Assembly: GCA_017542145.1 (NCBI GenBank)
Contig: JAFXXQ010000008.1
Coordinates: 51,579-115,578, forward strand
DNA length: 64,000 nucleotides
DNA from: Bacteroidaceae bacterium
GTDB taxonomy: Bacteria > Bacteroidota > Bacteroidia > Bacteroidales > Bacteroidaceae
Reading direction: 5' to 3'
Both the position numbers and the translations under genes were made by a program. Shown piece by piece: positions 33,730-41,775 of this stretch. Position 1 is the stretch's first letter; each line of letters begins with the position of its first letter. The notes under the pieces are model-generated. The model did no database searches, was not told the origin of the DNA, and saw nothing but the letters and a program-made list of their open reading frames with translations.

Positions 33730-35796
33730 TCATTCTTTTAACAAAATTTTCGGCTGGGGGCGTGCGTCGGGGTCGTAGCGCAGGCCGTCGAGGGCGCCCA
33801 GCCCCTCGGTATCGGTGATGACGAAGGTGAACATCCACTTGGGCTTGCGTATGCCCTGCGGATGGTTGTAGGGCAGGAGGATGCAAACCTTGTTCCAGCC
33901 GCTGCGGAGGCGGATGGGATAAGGAGGGCGGGCGGTGAAGTTCTCGTTCCCCATGTCGGTTTCGTTCGTGACGGGCTTGCCGGCATTGTCCCAGACGGGT
34001 GGCGGCAGCTCCACGTCGTTCAGCCAGATGCGGCTGCCCATGCGGTCCCAGTGCCCGCTGTCGGGGGCGAGGTCGCGCTCCGAGCGCCCGTAGTTGTGGA
34101 ACTCGATGAGGGCCCCCGCCTCTTGTGCGCGGGGGCTATGGACGTAGGTCCAGGCGAAGGCTGTGTCGGCGTTGCCCTGCCAGCCCGTGGGGACGATGGG
34201 GTTCCACGTGTGGCTCAGGTAGATGCCGGCGCCCGTCCAGCGACAGGAGGTGTCGGCAGCAGGGTCGGCAATGCGCCAGCGCACGTTCGTCTGACGGACG
34301 TAGGCGATGGGCTCGCCGCGCAGGCTGTGCGCCTTGTGAAAGAGGAAGCGCCGCTCCCAGTCGGCAAACGCCTCGTACTCGGCGCCCTCGTCGGGCAGCC
34401 GTGTGCCGCCCTGCTCGATGTACTGCTCGCCGCCTCCGCACCAGGCCCGTTCGGCGCTGGCAAGGACGTTGGCATAGAGGTTGTTCTGCCGGATAATGTC
34501 GGCTTCCGTGGGCAGCTTGCGGTCGTTCCAGACGGCGGTGATGGTGCCGGCGAGGTCGGCCGAACCTTCTTTCCTATAGTAGATGCTGCTCTTCCAGATG
34601 CCGACGAGGTCGGCAAAGACGTCGAAGTGGTTCACGTAGTTGTAGCGGCAGTCTATGGCGGGTATGCCGGGCAGGGCACGTCCGGCGGTGCTCCACAGCT
34701 GCGTCATATCGCTGAACGTGGGGCTGATGGCTGTGCGGATGGGGTTCCAGGTGACGACGCGCTTGCCGCCCGCGTGGACCACGTCAGCCATCTCCTGCAG
34801 GAACTCGGCCGTCACAGCCGTCTCGTCGCCCCCGATGTGGATGTAGGGTGCCAGCGGAAAGGTCTCCATCATCTCACGGAGGATGACCTTCAGCTCCTCC
34901 CGTCCCTCGGGCGACGTCATCGGGTGTCCCATGGCCCGCTCGAAGGCGGCGCTGTGGCCCGGCATGTCCACCTCGGGGATGAGGGTGATGCCCCGTTCGG
35001 CAGCGAAGGCCTCCAGCTCGCGGCACTGCTGCTGCGTGTAGTACTGTCCGGCGAAGCGCGTCATCGACGTGTCGGCCGTCAGCTGCGGGAAGGCGCTCAC
35101 CTGCAGGCGCCATGCCTGGTTCTCCGTCAGGTGCCAGTGGAACGTGTTGACCTTGAAGCGCGCCATGAGCGCAATCTCGCGCCGCAGCTCGTCGATGGAG
35201 ATGAACGAGCGCCCCACGTCGTGCATCCATCCGCGCAGCTTGAAGGCAGGCCAGTCCGTAATCTCGCAGCACGGTATGCGCCGCCCTCCTGCGCCTTCGC
35301 GCAGCTGCACCAGCGTCTGCATCGCCCTGAGGCGGCCCACCGCCGTGACGTACTCCACGACGATGCTGTCACTCGTCACCCTCAGCCGGTACGCCTCGCT
35401 GGGATAGCCATGGAGCGTATAGTCCTTAGCCCCCGCGATGCTGTCAACCTCGTGGAAACGAAAGACGGACGACGGAAGCTGGATGACGGATGACGGAATA
35501 TCTGTTTGGCCGGTTCCCGACTGCCCATTCCTGCTCCCAAAGTCCGTATTTCTTACTTTTTCATTCTTAATGTTGAGATTTCCTCCCGTCAGTCGCATCA
35601 TCTGCGGGCGCGGCAGCAGCACATCCTCATAGCCCCCCCTGCCCGTGCAGCCCACACACAGTATCAGCAGGCACGCCAGCAGCAGCATTCCGCCTGCCCG
35701 CCCACGACGGATGGAACTCCGCACTTCCGCTGTCGCGACTCTGCATAGATTGTGCACGCACATCACTGCCCTCGCTACTCCGTCCATTTTCGCCAT
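33730..35796 (-). CDS. GH20 beta-N-acetylhexosaminidase, lipoprotein
   Basis: About 688 residues from ATG 35796, which lies just inside a -7 box; ATG 35688, immediately before the hydrophobic segment LLLACLLILCVGC, is the alternative. The lipobox LCVGC makes it a lipoprotein. GH20b domain, then the catalytic barrel: LRGWMHDVGRSFISIDELRR, FHWHLTENQAWRLQV, EVDMPGHSAAFERAMG, catalytic Asp-Glu in HIGGDETAV and WNPIRTAI. A C-terminal accessory beta domain closes the protein. Removes terminal GlcNAc/GalNAc from host or microbial glycans. Oddity: within the N-terminal domain there is a ~40-residue Asn/Ser-rich insertion encoded by repeat-like DNA (35465-35585). Confidence 0.88.
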   Translation of the reverse strand: MAKMDGVARAVMCVHNLCRVATAEVRSSIRRGRAGGMLLLACLLILCVGCTGRGGYEDVLLPRPQMMRLTGGNLNIKNEKVRNTDFGSRNGQSGTGQTDIPSSVIQLPSSVFRFHEVDSIAGAKDYTLHGYPSEAYRLRVTSDSIVVEYVTAVGRLRAMQTLVQLREGAGGRRIPCCEITDWPAFKLRGWMHDVGRSFISIDELRREIALMARFKVNTFHWHLTENQAWRLQVSAFPQLTADTSMTRFAGQYYTQQQCRELEAFAAERGITLIPEVDMPGHSAAFERAMGHPMTSPEGREELKVILREMMETFPLAPYIHIGGDETAVTAEFLQEMADVVHAGGKRVVTWNPIRTAISPTFSDMTQLWSTAGRALPGIPAIDCRYNYVNHFDVFADLVGIWKSSIYYRKEGSADLAGTITAVWNDRKLPTEADIIRQNNLYANVLASAERAWCGGGEQYIEQGGTRLPDEGAEYEAFADWERRFLFHKAHSLRGEPIAYVRQTNVRWRIADPAADTSCRWTGAGIYLSHTWNPIVPTGWQGNADTAFAWTYVHSPRAQEAGALIEFHNYGRSERDLAPDSGHWDRMGSRIWLNDVELPPPVWDNAGKPVTNETDMGNENFTARPPYPIRLRSGWNKVCILLPYNHPQGIRKPKWMFTFVITDTEGLGALDGLRYDPDARPQPKILLKE

Positions 35797-35811
35797 AGTC
35801 CGATTTTTCTG

Positions 35812-35819
35812 CAAAAATA
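35812..35819 (-). promoter_or_regulatory. -7 box for the GH20 gene
   Basis: CAAAAATA on plus reads TATTTTTG on minus, 16 nt before ATG 35796; the very short leader leaves the start choice open. Confidence 0.45.
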
Positions 35820-35956
35820 GGGGTAATCTTGTTCCCATCCAATCTTTCCACGCGTTTTTTTGGGCAATTCGCGGCATTTTTACCTGGCATTTTGGGGATT
35901 TTCAGATGCCATACTTGGTTTTCTACGCTGCATTATTACCATTCAGTTTCCAAAAA

Positions 35957-36128
35957 AGGTTACAAAGGATACAGGTTACAGGTTACACCGAAAACCGCGG
36001 CAGAAGGCCGGGCGTACGCAATAAAAAGGCCTTCGCACACGTCAGAAGGGCCTTCGCACACGATAGCGGGGCGGGCGCAGCGGGCAGGGTCGGGGAAATG
36101 TTAAAGCGTATCCTTGTATCCTTGTATC
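35957..36128. repeat. GGTTACA/GGATACA repeat pair flanking array D
   Basis: Left block 35957-35988 (AAGGTTACAAAGGATACAGG and onward) and right block 36103-36128 (GCGTATCCTTGTATCCTTG and onward) are imperfect inverted copies of a 10-11-nt word built on GGATACA. Between them lie array D and GC-rich sequence. They resemble the arms of the larger element at 36210-36469, so this may be a second, degenerate copy. Confidence 0.5.
36002..36067. repeat. 22-nt tandem array D (three units)
   Basis: Three consecutive 22-nt units (36002, 36024, 36046). The second and third share GGCCTTCGCACACG exactly; the first is diverged (GGCCGGGCGTACGC). Fourth of five 21/22-nt arrays in the window. Similar GGCCTTCGGCC and CCTTCGCAC words appear at the extreme right edge (63965-63988). 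Confidence 0.6.
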
Positions 36129-36209
36129 CTCTTCCTTTTGCGCGCGCGGGATTGGAAAGAGTAAAGTATTATTTATATATAATATAATTCCATATATATA
36201 TAAACGGGC

Positions 36210-36469
36210 GGTGTATCCAAAATGACGAAAAGGATACAAAGGATACAGGATACAAGGATACGCCTTAACTATTGTGAAAATTATTAAAAATCCGCAGTGC
36301 TTTAACAACGAAGATTCTTCGCTACCACGGCTTCGGGCAAGGCTACCAGAGGGATAGCGCATAGTTCATAGTGCGCCATGCACTATGAACTATCAATTGT
36401 TAACTATCGTTAAGGCGTATCCTTGTATCCTGTATCCTTTGTATCCTTTTTCGGTTTTTTGGATACACC
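36210..36469. repeat. 260-bp inverted-repeat element with GGATACA arms
   Basis: Left arm 36210-36269 and right arm 36409-36469 are near-perfect inverted copies (~60 bp), each running GGTGTATCCAAAA, then repeated GGATACAAAGGATACAGG, then GGATACGCCTTAAC. The 139-nt centre contains a perfect 14-bp hairpin, ATAGTTCATAGTGC / GCACTATGAACTAT (36361-36393, loop GCCAT). No ORF of note. It lies in the 762-bp gap between the GH20 start and the S41 protease stop; an AT-rich run (36160-36205) precedes it. Could be a non-autonomous mobile element or a structured RNA. Confidence 0.8.
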
Positions 36470-36558
36470 ACCCCGTTCAGAAGCACGTGTCGGTGCCGAT
36501 TCCGGGAAAAGTGTGACCATTTACGCTGCGGCGGCACACCCCCCCACGGGAAGCGGCG

Positions 36559-39500
36559 TCACTTGCCGTCAATCTCCTTCAGCAGCTGCTCGACGGCGGT
36601 GCGGAGCTGGGCGTCCTCGCCGCGGACCACGGTGGCGGGGTCGTTGAGGACGTAGAAGTCGGGCTCGAGCTGGGTGTCCTCGAGATAGTAGCCCTCGGCG
36701 GTGCGGTAGCCGATGACGGGGATGCCGAAGACGAGCGTGGGGTCCTGCATGGTGACCCAGTTGACGCTGGTCATGGTGCCGGGCACGGGGGCGCCGACGA
36801 GGCGGCCAATCTGCTTGTGGCTGTACACCCAGGGCGTGCCGTGGGCGTTGCTGTAGTTGCTCTCGCACTGTATCATGATGCTGGGCTTGTTCCAGCGGCG
36901 CGAGGGCATGTCGCACGACTCGGCGCCGCGCACCACCTGCGTGAGGTATTTCTCGCCGCTGAAGAGCACCTCGATGTCCTCGTGCAGGCGGCCGCCGCCG
37001 TTGAAGCGGGTGTCGATGACGATGCCCTCGCAGCGGTTGTACTTACCGAGGATGTCGTTGTAGATGGTGCGGAAGCTGCCGTCGTCCATGCTCTGGATGT
37101 GGACGTAGCCGAGGCGTCCGCCGGAGAGGCGCTGGACCTCGGCGGCGCGGCCCTGCACCCAGCGCTTGTAGAGCAGGTCGCTCATGGTGCCGGACGTGAC
37201 GGGCAGCACCGTCATGTCGCCCTTGCCGCGGACGCTGACGAGCGTCTTCTTACGGGCGCTGCCCATGAGGAGGAGGCTGAGGTCCTGCTCGGGGGTGATG
37301 GGCTGGCCGTCGATGTGGGTGATGATGTCGCCCGCCGCCAGGCGGAGGTTGGCATGGTCGAAGGGGCCGTCCTTCACCACCTCGGCCACGCGCAGGCCCT
37401 CGCCGGTGTAGGTGAGGTCGTAGAGCAGGCCGAGCGAGGCTGTACCTTCGGTGGCGAGGCCCGGGCGGTAGCGGCCGCCGGTGTGGGAGACGTTGAGCTC
37501 GCCCAGCCACTCGCTGAGCATCTCGGCAAAGTCGTAGTTGTTCGCAATGTGGGGCAGGAAGCGGCGGTAGGCGGCGGTGTAGCCGTCCCAGTCGACGCCG
37601 TGCATGTCGGCGGTGTAGAAGCGCTGCTGCTCCTCGCGATAGACGTAGTTGAACATATACTCGCGCTCGGCAGCGTGGTCGAGCTTCATCTCGGCGCTGT
37701 AGGTGATGGGCTTGAACGAGTCGCCCTCCATCTTCTTCATGCTGCTGCCGAGGAGGAAGATGGTCTTGCCCTCGCCGTCGGTCTGGAAGGAGCCGCTGCC
37801 GGCACCCTTGGAGACGAGCTTGGTCTCGCGCTTGCGGACGTCCATCTTCCAGAGGTCCATGCCGCCCTCGAAGGAGGCGAGGTAGTAGAGCGTCTCGCCG
37901 TCCTTGGTGAGGATGGCGTCGCCCATGCGGCTGCTGTTGATGGTGAGGCGCACGATGCGGTCCTGGATGCCCTCGGGCTCAACGGTGATGGTCTTGGCGG
38001 ACGGTTTCTCGTCTTTCTTCTCATCATCCTTGGCGGGTTTCTTGGCATTTTTGGCGTTCTTGGCGCTCTTGCTGTTCTTCTTGGCGTTGGCGTCGTCCTT
38101 GGCAGGGGTTTCCTTGGCCTTCTTCTCCACCTCCTTCAGCAGCTCGTAGTCCTCCTTCGAGAGGCGGTAGCGGTCGTAGGCGTCCTGGTTGAGGAAGCAG
38201 AGGAAGGCGTCGTCCTGCGAGCCCCACGAGGCGTGGGAGCGCATGCCGAAGCGGTCGCTCTGGAAGAGGATGGCGTTGCCGTCGAGCACGAAGCGGGGGC
38301 TGCCGCACATGTAGCCGCTGCCGGTGAGGTCGACGATGTCGCCGCCCTGCGCCGAAACGAGGCCGATGCTGTAGTAGGGGTCGTGGCCGTTGGGGGTGTA
38401 GGTGAGGGTGAACCACTTGCCGTCGGGGCTCCACTCATAGTCAAAGCCTCCGCTGCGCGAGTACCACGTCGTGCCGTCGGTGACCTGACGGACAGCCTTC
38501 GTCGCCATGTCGGCTACCATCAGGCGGGTGCGGTCTTCGATGAACGCCAGCTCCTTGCCGTCAGGCGAGAACTGGGGATGGGAGCGGTCCACGCTGAGGT
38601 CGGGCAGCAGGGGCTCCTCGTCGATGAGGGTGGCATTGGGGAAGTTGGGGTCTTCGCTGCGGGCAATCTTAGCCATGTAAAGCTGCGAGACACCGTCGCG
38701 CTCGCTGGCATAGACGATGGAGCGATTGTCCTTGCCGAAATCAACACCACGCTCGGCAGCTGCCGTAGAGGTTATGCGTTTGGTGGTGGCATACTCGACG
38801 GACGTCACGAACACCTCGCCACGGACGATAAAGGCCACCTGCTTGCCGTCGGGGCTGACAGCGGCCGACGTGGCACCCGAGGAGAGCGTCATGCGCTCGG
38901 GCTTGTTCTCTTCGTCGAGGGTGATGTCGATGGCGACCTTCTTAGGCGTGGAGCCGCCCACGGACTGCGTGTAGATCTCGCCGTCCCAGGTGAAGCAGAG
39001 CTGGTTGCCGCCACGGCTGAGGAAGCGCACAGGGTGGGTGGTGAACGAGGTGACGGCCTTCATGGCCTTGGGATTGTCGAGGGGGAAGGAATAGACGTTG
39101 AGCGACGTCTTCCAGCCTTCGGGCACAGGATGTCCGTCGGTGGTGGCAGGGGGCTCAGAGAGGCAGAAGACGGTGCGTCCGTCGGCGCTGAGGATGGGGT
39201 TGCGGTCCTCGCCGGCACGGGCGGTGAGGTTGGTGTGCTGTCCCGTGGCCACGTCGTAGCGCCAGACATCGCGGGTGATGGACGAGATGTGGTGCTTGCG
39301 CCATTCGTCCTCGACGCCCTTGCGGTCCTGATAGAGGAAGAAGTCACCCTTGGGGCTGTAGCAGACCATTTCGGCAGGGGTGCCGAGTACCTGCACGGTC
39401 TTACCGCCGCCGACGGGGACAGCATAGAGTTCGCTGAGTGCCGAGGTGGGGAACAGAGCGCTCTCAGCGGGGTCCTGGATGCAGGCGCTGAAGAGCACCT

Positions 39501-39861
39501 GCGTGCCGTCGGGGGTGAAGGCAGAGGGTGTCTCGCCAGCCGAGTTGAAGGTGAGCCGTGTGGCGCTGCCGCCCGATGCGGGCATCACATAGACGTCGAA
39601 GTTGCCATAACGGTCGCTGGAGAAGGCAATCTGGCTGCCGTCGGGGCTCCAGACGGGCGTCTGCTCGTAGCTGTCCTGCGTGGTGAGGCGCACAGCCGTG
39701 CCGCCCGCGGCGGAGACGGTGTAGATGTCACCCTTATAGCAGAAGGCAATACGGCTGCCGTCGGGTGAGATTTGGACATCGCGCAGCCACAGCGGAGTGA
39801 CAGCCTGCGCACTGACAGCGGCAAGGATAAATGCCGCAAGGGAAAGAAGATGCTTTTTCAT
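36559..39861 (-). CDS. Tricorn-like S41 family protease
   Basis: 1100 residues: signal peptide MKKHLLSLAAFILAAVSAQA; WD40/PD40 beta-propeller repeats to ~560 (LRDVQISPDGSRIAFCYKGD, TPVWSPDGSQIAFSSDRYGN, FDYEWSPDGKWFTLTYTPNG); a Lys/Ala-rich linker (~590-640, KKNSKSAKNAKNAKKPAKDD); a second propeller segment; a PDZ domain (~830-915, GDIITHIDGQPITPEQDLSL); and the S41 catalytic core (~930-1080, GRLGYVHIQSMDDGSF, FNGGGRLHEDIEVLF, CESNYSNAHG). It degrades peptides in the periplasm or outside. Last gene of the long minus-strand run, 53 nt after the ABC transporter gene. Confidence 0.88.
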   Translation of the reverse strand: MKKHLLSLAAFILAAVSAQAVTPLWLRDVQISPDGSRIAFCYKGDIYTVSAAGGTAVRLTTQDSYEQTPVWSPDGSQIAFSSDRYGNFDVYVMPASGGSATRLTFNSAGETPSAFTPDGTQVLFSACIQDPAESALFPTSALSELYAVPVGGGKTVQVLGTPAEMVCYSPKGDFFLYQDRKGVEDEWRKHHISSITRDVWRYDVATGQHTNLTARAGEDRNPILSADGRTVFCLSEPPATTDGHPVPEGWKTSLNVYSFPLDNPKAMKAVTSFTTHPVRFLSRGGNQLCFTWDGEIYTQSVGGSTPKKVAIDITLDEENKPERMTLSSGATSAAVSPDGKQVAFIVRGEVFVTSVEYATTKRITSTAAAERGVDFGKDNRSIVYASERDGVSQLYMAKIARSEDPNFPNATLIDEEPLLPDLSVDRSHPQFSPDGKELAFIEDRTRLMVADMATKAVRQVTDGTTWYSRSGGFDYEWSPDGKWFTLTYTPNGHDPYYSIGLVSAQGGDIVDLTGSGYMCGSPRFVLDGNAILFQSDRFGMRSHASWGSQDDAFLCFLNQDAYDRYRLSKEDYELLKEVEKKAKETPAKDDANAKKNSKSAKNAKNAKKPAKDDEKKDEKPSAKTITVEPEGIQDRIVRLTINSSRMGDAILTKDGETLYYLASFEGGMDLWKMDVRKRETKLVSKGAGSGSFQTDGEGKTIFLLGSSMKKMEGDSFKPITYSAEMKLDHAAEREYMFNYVYREEQQRFYTADMHGVDWDGYTAAYRRFLPHIANNYDFAEMLSEWLGELNVSHTGGRYRPGLATEGTASLGLLYDLTYTGEGLRVAEVVKDGPFDHANLRLAAGDIITHIDGQPITPEQDLSLLLMGSARKKTLVSVRGKGDMTVLPVTSGTMSDLLYKRWVQGRAAEVQRLSGGRLGYVHIQSMDDGSFRTIYNDILGKYNRCEGIVIDTRFNGGGRLHEDIEVLFSGEKYLTQVVRGAESCDMPSRRWNKPSIMIQCESNYSNAHGTPWVYSHKQIGRLVGAPVPGTMTSVNWVTMQDPTLVFGIPVIGYRTAEGYYLEDTQLEPDFYVLNDPATVVRGEDAQLRTAVEQLLKEIDGK

Positions 39862-39914
39862 ATTCTATTGTTTAATCACTATTCACTATTCACTTAATTT
39901 TCAATCTTCAATCT

Positions 39915-41735
39915 TTAATTCACCTTTGTGCTTTGGTTAATCTTGCCGTCGTCCAGCAGGTCGGCAATTTTGCCGATGTTGAGGCTGCGGGCACTGGCAT
40001 CGATGATGTCCTTGTAGATGCCTCCGCGCCGATAGACCTCCTCGGTGTTGCCGCTCTGCTCCACTCGTCCGCTGCGGAGGGCGTAGGTCATCTCGCTGTC
40101 GATGATCTGACTGATGTTGTGCGAGATGATGATGACGGTACGGTCGCGCTTGATGGCATCGATGCTGCTCTTGATCTGCTCGGTGGCAATGGCGTCGAGC
40201 GAGGCGGTGGGCTCGTCGAGGAAGATGATGGGCGGATTCTTGATGAACATGCGGGCTATGGCTACGCGTTGCTGCTGCCCGCCGCTCAGCAGGGTAGCCT
40301 TCGTGTCGAAGCCCTTCGGCAGAGCCATAACCTGGTCGTAGAGGAAGGCTTTCTTGGCAGCCTCCATCACCTCTTCCCGGGTGGCATCGGGCTTGCCGTA
40401 GCGGATGTTCTCCTCGATGGTACCGTCGAAGATATGGTTCTTCTGCAACACCAGTCCGATATGGTCACGCAGATAGCGGGTGTCCCATTCGCTGAGGGGC
40501 ACGCCGTCGAGGGTGATGGTGCCGCTGTCGGGCGTATAGAACTTGTCGAGCAGGTTGACGATGGTGCTCTTGCCCGCACCCGAGAGGCCCACGAGGGCGG
40601 TAATCTTGCCCGGGGCAATGCGCATGTTGATGTCGTGCAGCGCCTTTGTGCCGTTAGGGTAGGTGAAATCGACATGCTTCATTTCGAACTCTCCCTTCAC
40701 CACCTCGGGGCGGTAGGTGCCCGACGCCTCTACCTCCTTGTCGCCCTTGAGGATGTCGAAGTAGCCCTCGGCATAGATGAGGGCGTCGTTCATGTCGTCG
40801 TAGATGCGATGAAGCTGGCGGATGGGGGCAGAGACATTGCTGAAGAGCATGACGTGGTACATGATCTTGCCGATGCTCATGCCCGGGAATCCGCTGAGCA
40901 CCAGATAGGCAGTGAGGATGATGATAAGCACGGTGCCCACTTGTTCGACAAAGGACTTGAGGCCGTCGAAGAGATAGGAGAGCCGGCGCGTTGACATCTG
41001 ATTCTGTGTGAGACGGTTCTGCAGGTCAAGCTGCTTGTTACCCTCGATACGCTCGCGGTTGAACGACTTGATGACGGTGATGCTCTCGATGATGTTCATG
41101 ATGCCGTGACTCTTGGCTTCGCGGCAGGAGCGCATCTCCACACGCCAGCCACGCAGCTTCTTCGCCTGACGCCACGTTATCCAGAAGTAAATGGGCACGA
41201 TGCACGTCGCCACCAAGCCCACATAGACATTGGCTGCGTACATTAGGATCAGGGCCAGGATGGCGCTGGTGAACTGCGGCAGGATGTCGATAAAGAAATT
41301 CTTCACGGTGCTGGAAAGACTCTCGACACCGCGGTCTATTCGTGTCTGAAGGCGTCCGGGCTCGTTGTTATCCGCCGTAAAGAAGGCCACACGGAACGTC
41401 AACATCTTCTCTATCACCGCCTGCGCCATGTCGCGCGAGACGAGGATGCGCATCCGCTCGCCGTAGTAGCGCTGGGCAAAGGTGATGACAGCAGACAGCA
41501 CCTCCTTGCCCAGCAGGATGCCGGAGATAAGGGTGAGAATCTTGATGGCTTCGCCCCACTGTCCTTCGTCAAGAGGGATAAGGGCATTGATTTTATCGAC
41601 GGTCCAATCAAGGACAACGGCATTCACCTGCGCTGCCAACGACCCGATGAAGGTCATCACCAACGTGCCAACAACCAGCCACTTATAGGGTTTTACAAAC
41701 GGCGTGATGCCGCGAAACATTTTTCCTATCGTCAT
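39915..41735 (-). CDS. ABC exporter, fused permease and ATPase
   Basis: 606 residues. N-terminal transmembrane domain with six spans (~15-325) and C-terminal nucleotide-binding domain: Walker A GLSGAGKST, Q-loop in LVLQKNHIF, signature LSGGQQQRVAIARMF, Walker B IIFLDEPTAS, H-loop IIISHN. MsbA/multidrug-type half-transporter; lipid, drug or peptide export is possible. It lies between GH106 (40 nt) and the tricorn-like protease (53 nt) in one same-strand run, so a link to peptide or glycan handling is conceivable but not shown. Confidence 0.92.
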   Translation of the reverse strand: MTIGKMFRGITPFVKPYKWLVVGTLVMTFIGSLAAQVNAVVLDWTVDKINALIPLDEGQWGEAIKILTLISGILLGKEVLSAVITFAQRYYGERMRILVSRDMAQAVIEKMLTFRVAFFTADNNEPGRLQTRIDRGVESLSSTVKNFFIDILPQFTSAILALILMYAANVYVGLVATCIVPIYFWITWRQAKKLRGWRVEMRSCREAKSHGIMNIIESITVIKSFNRERIEGNKQLDLQNRLTQNQMSTRRLSYLFDGLKSFVEQVGTVLIIILTAYLVLSGFPGMSIGKIMYHVMLFSNVSAPIRQLHRIYDDMNDALIYAEGYFDILKGDKEVEASGTYRPEVVKGEFEMKHVDFTYPNGTKALHDINMRIAPGKITALVGLSGAGKSTIVNLLDKFYTPDSGTITLDGVPLSEWDTRYLRDHIGLVLQKNHIFDGTIEENIRYGKPDATREEVMEAAKKAFLYDQVMALPKGFDTKATLLSGGQQQRVAIARMFIKNPPIIFLDEPTASLDAIATEQIKSSIDAIKRDRTVIIISHNISQIIDSEMTYALRSGRVEQSGNTEEVYRRGGIYKDIIDASARSLNIGKIADLLDDGKINQSTKVN

Positions 41736-41775
41736 TGCTCTATCCTAATGCTTTACCTTATTGTCAACCTATTGT

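Noticed and set aside
33862..35493. 543-residue plus-strand frame opposite GH20
   Set aside because: Antisense shadow; the GH20 catalytic motifs are on the minus strand.
35645..36187. 180-residue frame across the gap before GH20
   Set aside because: It runs through array D and repeat blocks and mirrors the repeat periodicity; no homology-like motifs.
36817..39768. 983-residue plus-strand open frame opposite the S41 protease gene
   Set aside because: It is the antisense shadow of a GC-rich gene; the translation is low-complexity Val/Ala/Gly/His with no domain, while the minus strand has clear propeller, PDZ and S41 motifs.
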